Part shown: piece after piece, positions 41,587-49,935 of the stretch
Numbering within the stretch: position 1 is the stretch's first letter
Layout of the letters: the number at the start of each line of letters is the position of its first letter
From: Ferruginibacter albus
GTDB lineage: Bacteria > Bacteroidota > Bacteroidia > Chitinophagales > Chitinophagaceae
Length of the DNA stretch: 64,000 nucleotides
Reading direction: 5' to 3'
Assembly (NCBI RefSeq): GCF_020042285.1
Contig: NZ_CP083388.1
Span: 1,390,001-1,454,000 of the forward strand
The notes under the pieces: generated by a model
What the model saw: only the letters and a program-made list of their open reading frames with translations
What the model was told of the DNA's origin: nothing
The model's database searches: none
Made by a program: the position numbers and the translations under genes

Positions 41587-43758
41587 TTAGAGATTGAAAT
41601 TAATGCCCACTCTATAATTTATCAATGCCATAGGAAAGTACCAGTTATAAGTAGCAATGTTGCCGTTATCTACTTCACTATACGTATATCCATTGGACAA
41701 ATATTTTGCACTAAATAAATTATTTACCTGACCGATGAATGTGATCGATTTGAATAATTTATTTTTCAGAGTATAGCTTACTCTTGCGTCTTGTGTATAA
41801 TATCCTTTCAACATTCTGTTTTCATTAGAAGTATTATCCAGGTATTGTTTGCCTACGTATTTGCCGATAAGAGCTATTTCAAAATTATCTGTCGGAGTAA
41901 TACTGATCGTTCCTGCTGCAACAATAGAAGGAGAGTAGGATATATCTGTATTGGTATGTTTTATTTCTTGTTGACCTGTCCATGTATAGGTGCTGTCGTA
42001 TTCATCTAGATATTCAGAAAAGGATTTTATTTTATTAATGCTGAAAGCAGCATTGGCAGCAATGTTCAAATATTTATTAAAAGTGTATTGCCCTTGTAAT
42101 TCTATGCCCGCTCTATAGCTGTCAGGAGTATTGGTTCTTGTGTATTCACCCACGTCGTTTATTTTTCCTGTAAGCACTAATTGATCTTTATACAGCATGT
42201 AAAAAAGATTTATTCCATAGAAATAATTCTTTCCTTTTTTCTCTGTACCTAATTCAAAATCGTGTAAGGTTTCCGCTTTAGGTTGCTCGTTAGGGTTAGC
42301 AAAGAAATCGTCCCGGTTGGGTTCATGCTGCCCTAAAGCATAGCTAAAGTAAGTTTGCCATCCGTTTTTAATATAAGTAATGCCTGCTTTAGGATTTACA
42401 AAATTAAAATTCCTGCTAACTTTAAAAGAAGGATCATCATCAAAACCATCAATACGATGATAAACATTTCTGTATTGCAGATCGGCAAATGTAAACAAGC
42501 CGGCAGAAAAATTATGCTGCCATTTAACATAGGCAGTAATATCTGTTTTTAAGGCAGGCAGATTGTAATATTGATAATTTGGCTCTACACCGCCATTCTG
42601 AGCCCAGGTTATATTGCCGTAATGTTTGCCTTCATACCTGGTCCATTCGCCGCTTACGATTATTTCATCCTTTTTATTTTTATATTGAAGAGAGGCTACC
42701 TGTCCATAAAAGTGATTGTCCAGCCATAGCTGTCTTACTAAGTCTGTAGTAGTGATGATAGAATCGCCAACAACAACATCAGGCAAGCCATACTTTGCAT
42801 AATCCTGTCCAGCCTTATATTCTTCATAATATCCTCTGCCATAGGTCATAAAGGCAGCAGTGCTGAAATTTATCTTTGAATTAAACGTATGATTAAAGAA
42901 AAGCTGGTAATGATCTTGTTGGTAATTATCTGTTTGATTGCTGTAAGGAGCTCCGGGTTTTTCGGTTCCCAATTCATTATAGGTGCGAAGTGAATCAATT
43001 AAATAATCCGGCACGCCATTCCATGCCTGGTATGTTTTTTCTTTTCCCGTAATAAGGTTAAAACGTAACGAAGAGCTTTTAGTAACATAAGCTGCAGATA
43101 AATACAAAGATTTAAAATCGCTGCTGGCACGATCAATATAGCCATCGCTGCTTATTTTGCTTAATCTTGCGTCTATCGTAAAATGATCGTTGATCAATCC
43201 TGAACCAACTTTAATTGTATTCTTCCACGTGTTAAAAGATCCATAACTGTTTTCTGCTGTCGCATAAGCAGAATCAATAAAATCATTAGTGGTAATATTA
43301 ATGGTTCCGCCAAAAGCACCGGCACCATTACTGCTGGTACCTACACCGCGTTGTATTTGAATATTGGCAGCAGAAGATGCAATGTCCGGAATATCTACAA
43401 AATAAGTACCCTGGCTTTCTGCATCATTGTAAGGGATACCATTTAATGTAACATTTATGCGTGTGGCGTCTGTGCCTCGTATATGGATCCCGGTGTAACC
43501 AACACCATTGCCGGCATCAGAATTTACAACAACCGAAGGTGTTTGATTTAATAAGAAAGGAAGATCTTGCCCCAGGTTATTTTTTGCTAATTCTTTTTTA
43601 GAAAGATTGGTTTTAGCAAAAGGCGCCTTGTCGCTTGCTTTTACTGCGGATACTTCAACAGGCAGTAAAGCGGTGGTGTCATTGAATTTTTTTCCCTGTT
43701 GTGCAAATGATGACATGACTGACGCACATGCCAATGCACATAATAGCAGTTTTTTCAT
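41587..43758 (-). CDS. TonB-dependent receptor, probable thiamine uptake
   Basis: 723 residues. Signal peptide 1-19 (ends SFAQ). Plug domain about 45-165 (PFLLNQTPSVVVNSD, GIHIRGTDATRINVTLNGIPYNDAESQG, IQIQRGVGTSSNGAGAFGGTINI), then a beta-barrel ending in MALINYRVGINFNL with a C-terminal aromatic/hydrophobic residue pattern. It lacks the N-terminal CarboxypepD-like domain of SusC proteins. It imports a substrate through the outer membrane using TonB energy. The TPP riboswitch directly upstream points to thiamine or a derivative, as with the TPP-regulated receptors known in Bacteroides. Confidence 0.9.
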   Translation of the reverse strand: MKKLLLCALACASVMSSFAQQGKKFNDTTALLPVEVSAVKASDKAPFAKTNLSKKELAKNNLGQDLPFLLNQTPSVVVNSDAGNGVGYTGIHIRGTDATRINVTLNGIPYNDAESQGTYFVDIPDIASSAANIQIQRGVGTSSNGAGAFGGTINITTNDFIDSAYATAENSYGSFNTWKNTIKVGSGLINDHFTIDARLSKISSDGYIDRASSDFKSLYLSAAYVTKSSSLRFNLITGKEKTYQAWNGVPDYLIDSLRTYNELGTEKPGAPYSNQTDNYQQDHYQLFFNHTFNSKINFSTAAFMTYGRGYYEEYKAGQDYAKYGLPDVVVGDSIITTTDLVRQLWLDNHFYGQVASLQYKNKKDEIIVSGEWTRYEGKHYGNITWAQNGGVEPNYQYYNLPALKTDITAYVKWQHNFSAGLFTFADLQYRNVYHRIDGFDDDPSFKVSRNFNFVNPKAGITYIKNGWQTYFSYALGQHEPNRDDFFANPNEQPKAETLHDFELGTEKKGKNYFYGINLFYMLYKDQLVLTGKINDVGEYTRTNTPDSYRAGIELQGQYTFNKYLNIAANAAFSINKIKSFSEYLDEYDSTYTWTGQQEIKHTNTDISYSPSIVAAGTISITPTDNFEIALIGKYVGKQYLDNTSNENRMLKGYYTQDARVSYTLKNKLFKSITFIGQVNNLFSAKYLSNGYTYSEVDNGNIATYNWYFPMALINYRVGINFNL

Positions 43759-43794
43759 TACAATAAAAAATTATAGCTGAACATCCGGAAGACG

Positions 43795-43886
43795 ATCCGA
43801 TGTAAGAGTAGCACTCCCTTCGCAGGCATTATCCTGAGCAGGTTTAACGGGTATAATCTCAGCCTTATTTAAAAAGCACCCCGGAA
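43795..43886 (-). ncRNA. TPP riboswitch (THI element)
   Basis: Read on the minus strand the conserved core is present in order: CCGGGGTGC (from 43884), GGCTGAGAT-ATACCC (around 43862-43846; the CTGAGA is at 43857-43862), AACCTG, then GGATAATGCCTGCGAAGGGA and a closing GTGCTACTC. It lies about 40 bp before the ATG of the receptor, so binding of thiamine pyrophosphate would reduce its expression, most likely at the level of translation or early termination. Confidence 0.95.
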
Positions 43887-43918
43887 ATTCAGTCGGTTTA
43901 AAAGAACGATTGATTTAG

Positions 43919-43990
<72 letters not shown>

Positions 43991-44056
43991 GTTTAATTGA
44001 GCGGCAAAGTTAGGGAGATGTAAGTTATCAGCCAAGAATAATTAATAAAAGATTCA

Positions 44057-44088
44057 TTTTATAGCTTCTGCTGTTTTTGCTACTTTCG
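44057..44088 (+). promoter_or_regulatory. Probable promoter of the lipocalin-like lipoprotein gene
   Basis: TTTT at 44057-44060, a 20-base spacer and TACTTTCG at 44081-44088: one mismatch in each element from TTTG-N20-TAnnTTTG. The start codon is 26 bp further on. Confidence 0.5.
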
Positions 44089-44113
44089 TTATTCATCAAA
44101 AATTGATCACTGT

Positions 44114-44530
44114 ATGAAAAAAATTATTGCCGGTTTTATTGCGTGTGTTGCCCTTGCTGCATGCAGTAAAGATAATGGTGGAACAACCTCCTGTACTTTG
44201 TCTTCAACTTCTATAGTAGGAAAATATAAAATAACTGCTGTTACATTTGATGGTGCGGATGCGATGTCTCAAATTCCTGCATGTAACCAGGATGATGTGT
44301 ATGAGTTGAAAAGTGATGGAACTGCTACCGTAACTGATGCAGGCACACAATGCTCGCCATCAAGTGATCAAAGTGGAACCTGGTCGCTTAACGGAACAAC
44401 GCTTACAACCAGCAATGCAGAACTTTCAGGAACAGTGTCTGATTTTAGCTGCACAGGACTTAAAATAAATGGCACACAAACTATTGGTCCTATTTCAGGT
44501 GCAACTGTAATTACGCTGGTAAGACAATAG
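44114..44530 (+). CDS. Lipocalin-like lipoprotein
   Basis: 138 residues. Lipobox ALAAC (Cys 16). The mature part shows the short lipocalin-like pattern found in many Bacteroidota lipoproteins: SIVGKYKITAVTFDG, then VYELKSDGTATVTDAG, SGTWSLNGTTLTTS and GATVITLVRQ. The barrel would bind an unknown ligand or only be structural. It is followed by a strong terminator and then era. Confidence 0.75.
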   Translation: MKKIIAGFIACVALAACSKDNGGTTSCTLSSTSIVGKYKITAVTFDGADAMSQIPACNQDDVYELKSDGTATVTDAGTQCSPSSDQSGTWSLNGTTLTTSNAELSGTVSDFSCTGLKINGTQTIGPISGATVITLVRQ

Positions 44531-44558
44531 TATTTAATATCTATATACGTAATTTATT

Positions 44559-44588
44559 AAACAGGTAATTTTTATTACCTGTTTTTTT
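44559..44588 (+). terminator. Intrinsic terminator directly before era
   Basis: Arms AAACAGGTAAT (44559-44569) and ATTACCTGTTT (44574-44584) followed by a run of T to 44588. It ends the lipoprotein transcript. The T-run touches the first possible start codon of era at 44589, so era needs its own promoter within or after this hairpin. Confidence 0.85.
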
Positions 44589-44606
44589 ATGGCATCTTTG
44601 CACCTG

Positions 44607-45473
44607 ATGAAAAGCGGCTTTGTAAACATATTTGGTAAACCTAACGCCGGCAAAAGCACATTGCTGAATGCATTGGTAGGAGAGAAACTGGCAATTGTAT
44701 CGCACAAAGTGCAAACAACCCGCCATCGTATAAAAGCCATTGTAACAGAAAAGGAATATCAAATTATCTTTTCTGATACACCCGGTATAATTGAGCCAAA
44801 GTATAAACTGCACGAAAAAATGATGCAGGCTGTTAAAAGCGCTTTGGAAGATGCCGATATTGCTTTATTAATTATAGATGCAAAAGATACTACAGAAGAA
44901 AATCATGAAATATTTTCTGCATTAAAATTGAAAGTACCGGCGTTGGTAATTATTAATAAGGTAGATGCCGTTGATGAAAGCAGGATAAAAGAACTTACCA
45001 ATTTCTTTGCGCAGCAGGCATATTGTAAAGAAGTAATTACTATATCAGCCTTAAAGAAAAAAGGCATTGATGCATTGATAAAAAAAGTAGTAGAGCATTT
45101 GCCGGAAGGCGAGGCGTTTTATGACGGCGAAGAATTGAGTGATCTTTCAACGCGGTTTTTTGTAAGCGAGTTAATTCGTGAAAAGATATTTTATTTATAT
45201 GGCGATGAAATCCCCTACCATGCAACAGTGCTGGTACACGAATTCAAAGAGAAATCTACCTTAGTAAAAATAGGTGCAGATATAATTGTACAACGGGATA
45301 CGCAAAAAGGAATTATTTTGGGAGAAGGTGGTCAGATGATAAAAAAACTGGGAACCGAAGCCAGAAAAGACATTGAAGCATTTATAGGAAATAAAGTTTT
45401 TTTAGAGCTGTTTGTAAAAGTTCGTCCTAAGTGGCGAGATAACGAATTGCAATTGAAGGAGTATGGATATTGA
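44607..45473 (+). CDS. era: GTPase Era
   Basis: 288 residues from ATG 44607. An upstream in-frame ATG at 44589 adds six residues but abuts the terminator T-run. The MKSGFVNIFGKPNAGKST start matches Era proteins of the phylum. The G1 motif GKPNAGKST, G3 DTPG, G4 NKVD and G5 SALKKKG are seen, and the KH domain is in the C-terminal part (GEGGQMIKKLGTEARKDIEAF). It matures the 30S subunit by binding 16S rRNA near its 3' end. ATCTTTG at 44594-44600 resembles a -7 box, so the mRNA may have almost no leader. Confidence 0.9.
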   Translation: MKSGFVNIFGKPNAGKSTLLNALVGEKLAIVSHKVQTTRHRIKAIVTEKEYQIIFSDTPGIIEPKYKLHEKMMQAVKSALEDADIALLIIDAKDTTEENHEIFSALKLKVPALVIINKVDAVDESRIKELTNFFAQQAYCKEVITISALKKKGIDALIKKVVEHLPEGEAFYDGEELSDLSTRFFVSELIREKIFYLYGDEIPYHATVLVHEFKEKSTLVKIGADIIVQRDTQKGIILGEGGQMIKKLGTEARKDIEAFIGNKVFLELFVKVRPKWRDNELQLKEYGY

Positions 45474-45531
45474 AACATTATAACGGATTAGCAATAATTA
45501 TCCGTTATCAATTACTAAATTATTATTTAAT

Positions 45532-46839
45532 ATGGGTTTTACAGTAGCAATAGTAGGCAGACCGAATGTTGGCAAAAGCACTTTCTTCAACCGTTTGTTG
45601 GAGCAACGTAAAGCAATTGTTGACGATATCAGCGGTGTAACAAGAGACCGTCAGTATGGAGTGGCTGAATGGAGCGGCAAAACATTCAATGTAATTGATA
45701 CAGGTGGTTTTGTTGCTGGCAGCGATGATGTATTTGAAAAAGAGATCCGTAAGCAGGTTTTAATTGCACTCGATGAAGCCGACGCTATTATATTTATGGT
45801 AGATGTGGTAACAGGTATAACAGACCTGGATGAAGCAATGGCAAATTTATTACGTCGTACCAGTAAGCCTGTTTTTTTAGTAGTTAATAAGGTCGATAAT
45901 CATGATAGGTTATTGGAAGCGTCGGAGTTTTACAGTTTAGGTTTTGACAGGATATTTTTTCTTTCATCTATCAGCGGTTCAGGAACAGGAGAAGTATTAG
46001 ACGAAGTGGCTGCATTAATTGAAGCACCTGTTGAAGTAGGCGATGAAAAAGCGCTTCCGAAGTTTGCTATTATTGGTCAACCCAATGTAGGGAAATCATC
46101 TTTATTAAATTCATTGATCGGGCAGGCTCGCACTATTGTTAGTGAAATTGCAGGTACAACAAGAGATACCATTCACACTCATTACAATCTCTTCAACAAA
46201 GAATTTATTTTAATTGATACAGCGGGTATTCGCCGTAAAGCCAAGGTAAATGAAGATTTGGAGTTTTATTCCGTGATACGTGCCATTAAAGCAATTGATG
46301 AGGCGGATGTTTGTTTGTTATTGTTAGATGCACAAAAAGGAGTAACAGCGCAGGATCTTAGCATTTTTGCATTGGCGGTTAAAAAAGGAAAAGGTATTGT
46401 TGTATTGGTAAATAAATGGGACCTGATGGAAAAGGAAACCAATACAGCCCGTGATTATGAAAAAGAATTGAAAAACCGGTTTGCGCCTTTCTCTGATCTG
46501 CCCATTCTTTTTATCTCAGCCATTGAAAAAACAAGGATATTCAGAGCGATGGAAATAGCATTGGAAGTATATGAAAGCCGCAGCCGAAAAATACCAACCT
46601 CGCAATTGAACGATAAAATGCTGAAGGCAATAGAAGCCTATCATCCGCCTGTGGTTCGTGGCAATCCTGTTAAAATAAAATATGTAACTCAGTTACCGGT
46701 AGTAGTTCCTTCTTTCGCATTTTTTTGTAACTACCCAGATGATATCAAAACCCCTTACCGAAATTACCTGGAAAACCAGTTGCGGGAGAATTTTAAATTA
46801 ACGGGTGTTCCGGTTCGTATTTTCTTCAGGAAAAAATAA
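45532..46839 (+). CDS. der: GTPase Der (EngA)
   Basis: 435 residues with two tandem GTPase domains: domain 1 with GRPNVGKST, DTGGF and NKVDN, domain 2 with GQPNVGKSS, DTAGIRRKAKV and NKWD. The C-terminal KH-like domain (about 350-435) is complete, ending in PVRIFFRKK. It acts in 50S ribosome assembly. It follows era by 58 bp, a common order, and may be cotranscribed. Confidence 0.95.
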   Translation: MGFTVAIVGRPNVGKSTFFNRLLEQRKAIVDDISGVTRDRQYGVAEWSGKTFNVIDTGGFVAGSDDVFEKEIRKQVLIALDEADAIIFMVDVVTGITDLDEAMANLLRRTSKPVFLVVNKVDNHDRLLEASEFYSLGFDRIFFLSSISGSGTGEVLDEVAALIEAPVEVGDEKALPKFAIIGQPNVGKSSLLNSLIGQARTIVSEIAGTTRDTIHTHYNLFNKEFILIDTAGIRRKAKVNEDLEFYSVIRAIKAIDEADVCLLLLDAQKGVTAQDLSIFALAVKKGKGIVVLVNKWDLMEKETNTARDYEKELKNRFAPFSDLPILFISAIEKTRIFRAMEIALEVYESRSRKIPTSQLNDKMLKAIEAYHPPVVRGNPVKIKYVTQLPVVVPSFAFFCNYPDDIKTPYRNYLENQLRENFKLTGVPVRIFFRKK

Positions 46840-46945
46840 ATGTAAAATAGTGCATCTTGTTGTCTGATATGGTGTTAGATAGCCGAATTATTGTCTTATG
46901 TCAATAACTTTTTGAGTTAATGACCAATTAACTTAGCCCTGATAC

Positions 46946-46976
46946 TTGCATTATTCAAAAAAGACTGCAATCTTTG
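46946..46976 (+). promoter_or_regulatory. Promoter of the Ala-rich lipoprotein gene
   Basis: TTG at 46946-46948, 19-base spacer, then CAATCTTTG up to 46976 (TTTG 46973-46976), close to the TTTG-N20-TAnnTTTG form. The start codon is 30 bp further. An upstream in-frame ATG would place the -7 element inside the gene, which supports the start at 47006. Confidence 0.6.
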
Positions 46977-47005
46977 CGGCAATTTTAAAATTAAAACTAA
47001 CGGAA

Positions 47006-47350
47006 ATGAAAAAATTAATGACAGTGATCGCAGTAGCGGGTATTTTAGCTGCTTGCGGTGGTGGCGCTACAAAAGATGCTGCTACTACAGATTCTACTTC
47101 AATGGCTGACAGCTTAAAAAAAGTTGCTGATTCTACAATGTCTGCTGCAGGTGCTACTGCAGATTCATTGAAAGCTAAAGGCGATTCTCTTTTGAAAGCT
47201 GCAGACAAAGGTATTGATAGCGGTAAAGCTATTTTGAATAAAGCTGCTTCTACTGCAAAAGAAGGTGCTGATAAAGTGAAAGAAGGCGCAGAAAAATTAA
47301 AAGAAGGCGCTGCTTCTGCAAAAGATGCAATGGATAAAATGAAACACTAA
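47006..47350 (+). CDS. Ala/Lys-rich helical lipoprotein
   Basis: 114 residues from ATG 47006. Lipobox ILAAC (Cys 16), then a low-complexity helix-forming sequence of Ala, Lys, Asp and Ser with 11-residue-like periodicity (ADSLKKVADS, KAADKGIDSG, AKEGADKVKEGAEKLKEG), similar in style to LEA-type or apolipoprotein-like repeats. It is probably an abundant envelope lipoprotein; the function is unknown. It has its own promoter and terminator. Confidence 0.75.
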   Translation: MKKLMTVIAVAGILAACGGGATKDAATTDSTSMADSLKKVADSTMSAAGATADSLKAKGDSLLKAADKGIDSGKAILNKAASTAKEGADKVKEGAEKLKEGAASAKDAMDKMKH

Positions 47351-47374
47351 AATAAACCAGTTGTTTTTAAAAAT

Positions 47375-47403
47375 TCCCCGGTTATCCGGGGATTTTTTTT
47401 TTT
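47375..47403 (+). terminator. Strong intrinsic terminator
   Basis: Stem TCCCCGG (47375-47381) with CCGGGGA (47386-47392), loop TTAT, followed by eleven T. It ends the Ala-rich lipoprotein transcript. Confidence 0.95.
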
Positions 47404-47473
47404 AAAAGATATTGTGCTTTTGAATTAAAATTCAATTTGGAATTTGTAAGCTGTAATTTGCAACCCTTAATTT

Positions 47474-48244
47474 ATGGCACGCAAAGAAACATACCGCTCA
47501 AAAAATATTCATAAGCTTTCACCCGAAAATTCACCTATTCTTGATAAACCAAGATTTACTATTGACCCTGAGGTACAACAGGCTTTCTTAGAGGGTAAAG
47601 TGATCTTGATTGATAAGCCCTTGCATTGGACCTCTTTCGACATGATCCGTAAGTTGCGTAGTTTATTGCGTATAAAAAAGATCGGGCATGCAGGTACGCT
47701 GGACCCTTTAGCAACAGGTCTTTTGATCATTTGTACAGGCAAGTTCACAAAAAAAATAAATGAGTACATGGCGGCAGAAAAAGAATATACAGGTTCTTTT
47801 ACCTTAGGCGCTGTAACCCCCACTTATGATTTAGAAAGCGATCCGGAACAATTTAAAGACTATTCGTTTGTTACACCGGAATTACTACAGCAAACAATAA
47901 AAAAATTTATTGGAAATATACAACAGTTACCTCCTATATACTCTGCCATTAAAAAAGATGGTGAAGCTTTGTATCAATTAGCAAGAAGGGGAGAAGAGGT
48001 AGCATTACAGCCTCGACCAGTCACTATTAAAGAATTTGAAATTACCAATATTGCTCTTCCGGTTGTTGACTTCAGGGTTGTATGCTCAACAGGAACGTAT
48101 ATACGAAGTTTGGCTAATGATGTGGGCGCTTCAGTAGCATGCGGAGCCTATCTTAGTAAGTTATGCAGAACAAGAATTGGTGATTTTGATCTGAAAGATG
48201 GTGTTTCTTTAGAGAAATTTGAAGAGACATTAAAAGTTTCATAA
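47474..48244 (+). CDS. truB: tRNA pseudouridine(55) synthase
   Basis: 256 residues. The catalytic motif GHAGTLDPLATGLL (Asp of GTLDP) and the substrate-binding QLPPIYSAIKKDGEALYQLAR, plus STGTYIRSLANDVG, are typical. An N-terminal extension of about 40 residues is common in Bacteroidota. It converts U55 of tRNA to pseudouridine. Its stop codon lies two bases before the end of a convergent peptidase gene, so they share their 3' region and have no terminator between them. Confidence 0.95.
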   Translation: MARKETYRSKNIHKLSPENSPILDKPRFTIDPEVQQAFLEGKVILIDKPLHWTSFDMIRKLRSLLRIKKIGHAGTLDPLATGLLIICTGKFTKKINEYMAAEKEYTGSFTLGAVTPTYDLESDPEQFKDYSFVTPELLQQTIKKFIGNIQQLPPIYSAIKKDGEALYQLARRGEEVALQPRPVTIKEFEITNIALPVVDFRVVCSTGTYIRSLANDVGASVACGAYLSKLCRTRIGDFDLKDGVSLEKFEETLKVS

Positions 48245-48246
48245 TA

Positions 48247-49818
48247 CTACTGCTTATCTATCGCTACTATACTTGCTACTACTTTCTTGTCATTTGATGC
48301 GGCTTTAAAATAAATAGTTCCATCGCCGGTATTCGTAAATTGTACAGAACTGTTGATCACATTTTGCAACGCATCATACACTTTTGCCGCATAATTAGAT
48401 TGACTGCTTTGATTAATGGCATTATTCAGGCTATTATAATCCAATGAGTCTTTACTTACTACAATTGCCATCAGGTCTTTATTACCAATACTATCCGCCA
48501 TTAACGACTGCGCTCTTGGAAATAAGCGATAACCTGTAATACCACAATAAGGAGAGTGTTTGCCGGTATATGGGAAAAGCACATAGCTTTCACCGCTAGT
48601 TTCCTGCCCAAATAAATAAATATAACAGGGCGTCGCATTTTTAATTTCAATTTTGAAACGTGTTCCTTTAGTTATTCCATCAGGTGTTTCAAAAAAGCTG
48701 CTGCCGGATATCTTTAAAGGAATGTATTTCTTAGTATCATTATTCACTAATCCGATAGTGCATTCCAGGGGTTTATTGGCAACTTCACTAAGCTTGGGTA
48801 AAGGATCAACGCCGTACGCTTCCTTGACATAATTTTTAAAATCACTATAACGCACCCATGCAATACCGTTATTACCCCATTCGCTTCCCCAACTATTCAT
48901 TATTTGAAAAGCGCCACCGTATTTTCTATCATCATAGCCTATTACACACATGGCATGGCCACCGCCATTAGAAGGATCATCGTCAGCTTGCGGCGTCCAT
49001 AGGTCCTGTCCCATCATGCTTTGCATAAAGCTATTGCCTACCATCATTCCAATAACAACAGGTGCATCCTTCGCCAAATGCTCTTTAATAGCACGAATGC
49101 TTATTTCGCTGATATTATCACCATCGGTTAACCGCGTAAAACCATGAATACTATTCTGCTTCCCTTCTTTTATTTCAGTTGAATTAGGAGTTCTGTCGCA
49201 ATCATGGTCGCTATATGGATATTCACTTAACGGAACTCCACCATTTGCCTGCATGGTTTCCATTGCCTTTTGTACATAAGAACCTTCGCAATTATCTAAT
49301 CGTATTTGATTGTATAAATAAGATGGGCTGAATGCAATAGAATCGGGGTTTTCTCCTGTTGCAGCAGCAATAGCAATTGTTTGTGCTGCATAAGCACTGC
49401 TCCAGGCCACACAGCTTCCTTGTTGTCCTTGGTTGCCGCGTTTAGGTGCATACTTTAATAAAGACACTGCTTCCGGTAAAGGATTTTTATTATTGTCATC
49501 TTCCAATCCTTCATATACAGAAGCTTTATTAAATTGTTGCGGACTAAAATTATACCCACTTGCAGAAAAAAGTTTTTGAGCAATATTGGTAACAACGCCA
49601 CTATTATTTCCACGCAAAAAGAAAAAATACGCTGCACCTGCAAGCAATATCAATAAGAAAATTCTTTTGCCTTTGAATAATGAAAGCAGTAATGGGAGAA
49701 AAGCCAATAATCCTCCTCCGCCACCACCGCTGAAACCACCACCATTATTACTACCTTGGTTATTATTGTCATCGCTTTGATCCTTGCTTTCAGGATCATC
49801 TACCATGCGTATGGGCAT
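48247..49818 (-). CDS. Membrane-anchored C1 (papain-like) peptidase with DUF4384-like domain
   Basis: 523 residues. An Asn/Gly-rich N-terminus and a membrane segment (about 50-68) are followed by the C1 domain (about 115-330): oxyanion Gln near 130, Cys 136 in QGQQGSCVAWS, His in GGGHAMCVIGYDD and Asn in MNSWGSEWG complete the catalytic set. Residues about 355-520 resemble DUF4384 (YIPLKISGSSFFETPDG, CYIYLFGQ, SYVLFPYTG). With one helix, the protease domain should face the periplasm. Its substrate is unknown. DUF4384 is often attached to caspase- or papain-like peptidases. Confidence 0.85.
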   Translation of the reverse strand: MPIRMVDDPESKDQSDDNNNQGSNNGGGFSGGGGGGLLAFLPLLLSLFKGKRIFLLILLAGAAYFFFLRGNNSGVVTNIAQKLFSASGYNFSPQQFNKASVYEGLEDDNNKNPLPEAVSLLKYAPKRGNQGQQGSCVAWSSAYAAQTIAIAAATGENPDSIAFSPSYLYNQIRLDNCEGSYVQKAMETMQANGGVPLSEYPYSDHDCDRTPNSTEIKEGKQNSIHGFTRLTDGDNISEISIRAIKEHLAKDAPVVIGMMVGNSFMQSMMGQDLWTPQADDDPSNGGGHAMCVIGYDDRKYGGAFQIMNSWGSEWGNNGIAWVRYSDFKNYVKEAYGVDPLPKLSEVANKPLECTIGLVNNDTKKYIPLKISGSSFFETPDGITKGTRFKIEIKNATPCYIYLFGQETSGESYVLFPYTGKHSPYCGITGYRLFPRAQSLMADSIGNKDLMAIVVSKDSLDYNSLNNAINQSSQSNYAAKVYDALQNVINSSVQFTNTGDGTIYFKAASNDKKVVASIVAIDKQ

Positions 49819-49935
49819 ATAAAGAATTTTAGTAGTTTGAAGTTAGCTAAGAAAATCAATAATTAATAATTCATAGTTATTAATTGATTTTTGTCGAGCA
49901 GAATTTTTCCCGGTAATTATTAATGAAGAACAAAA

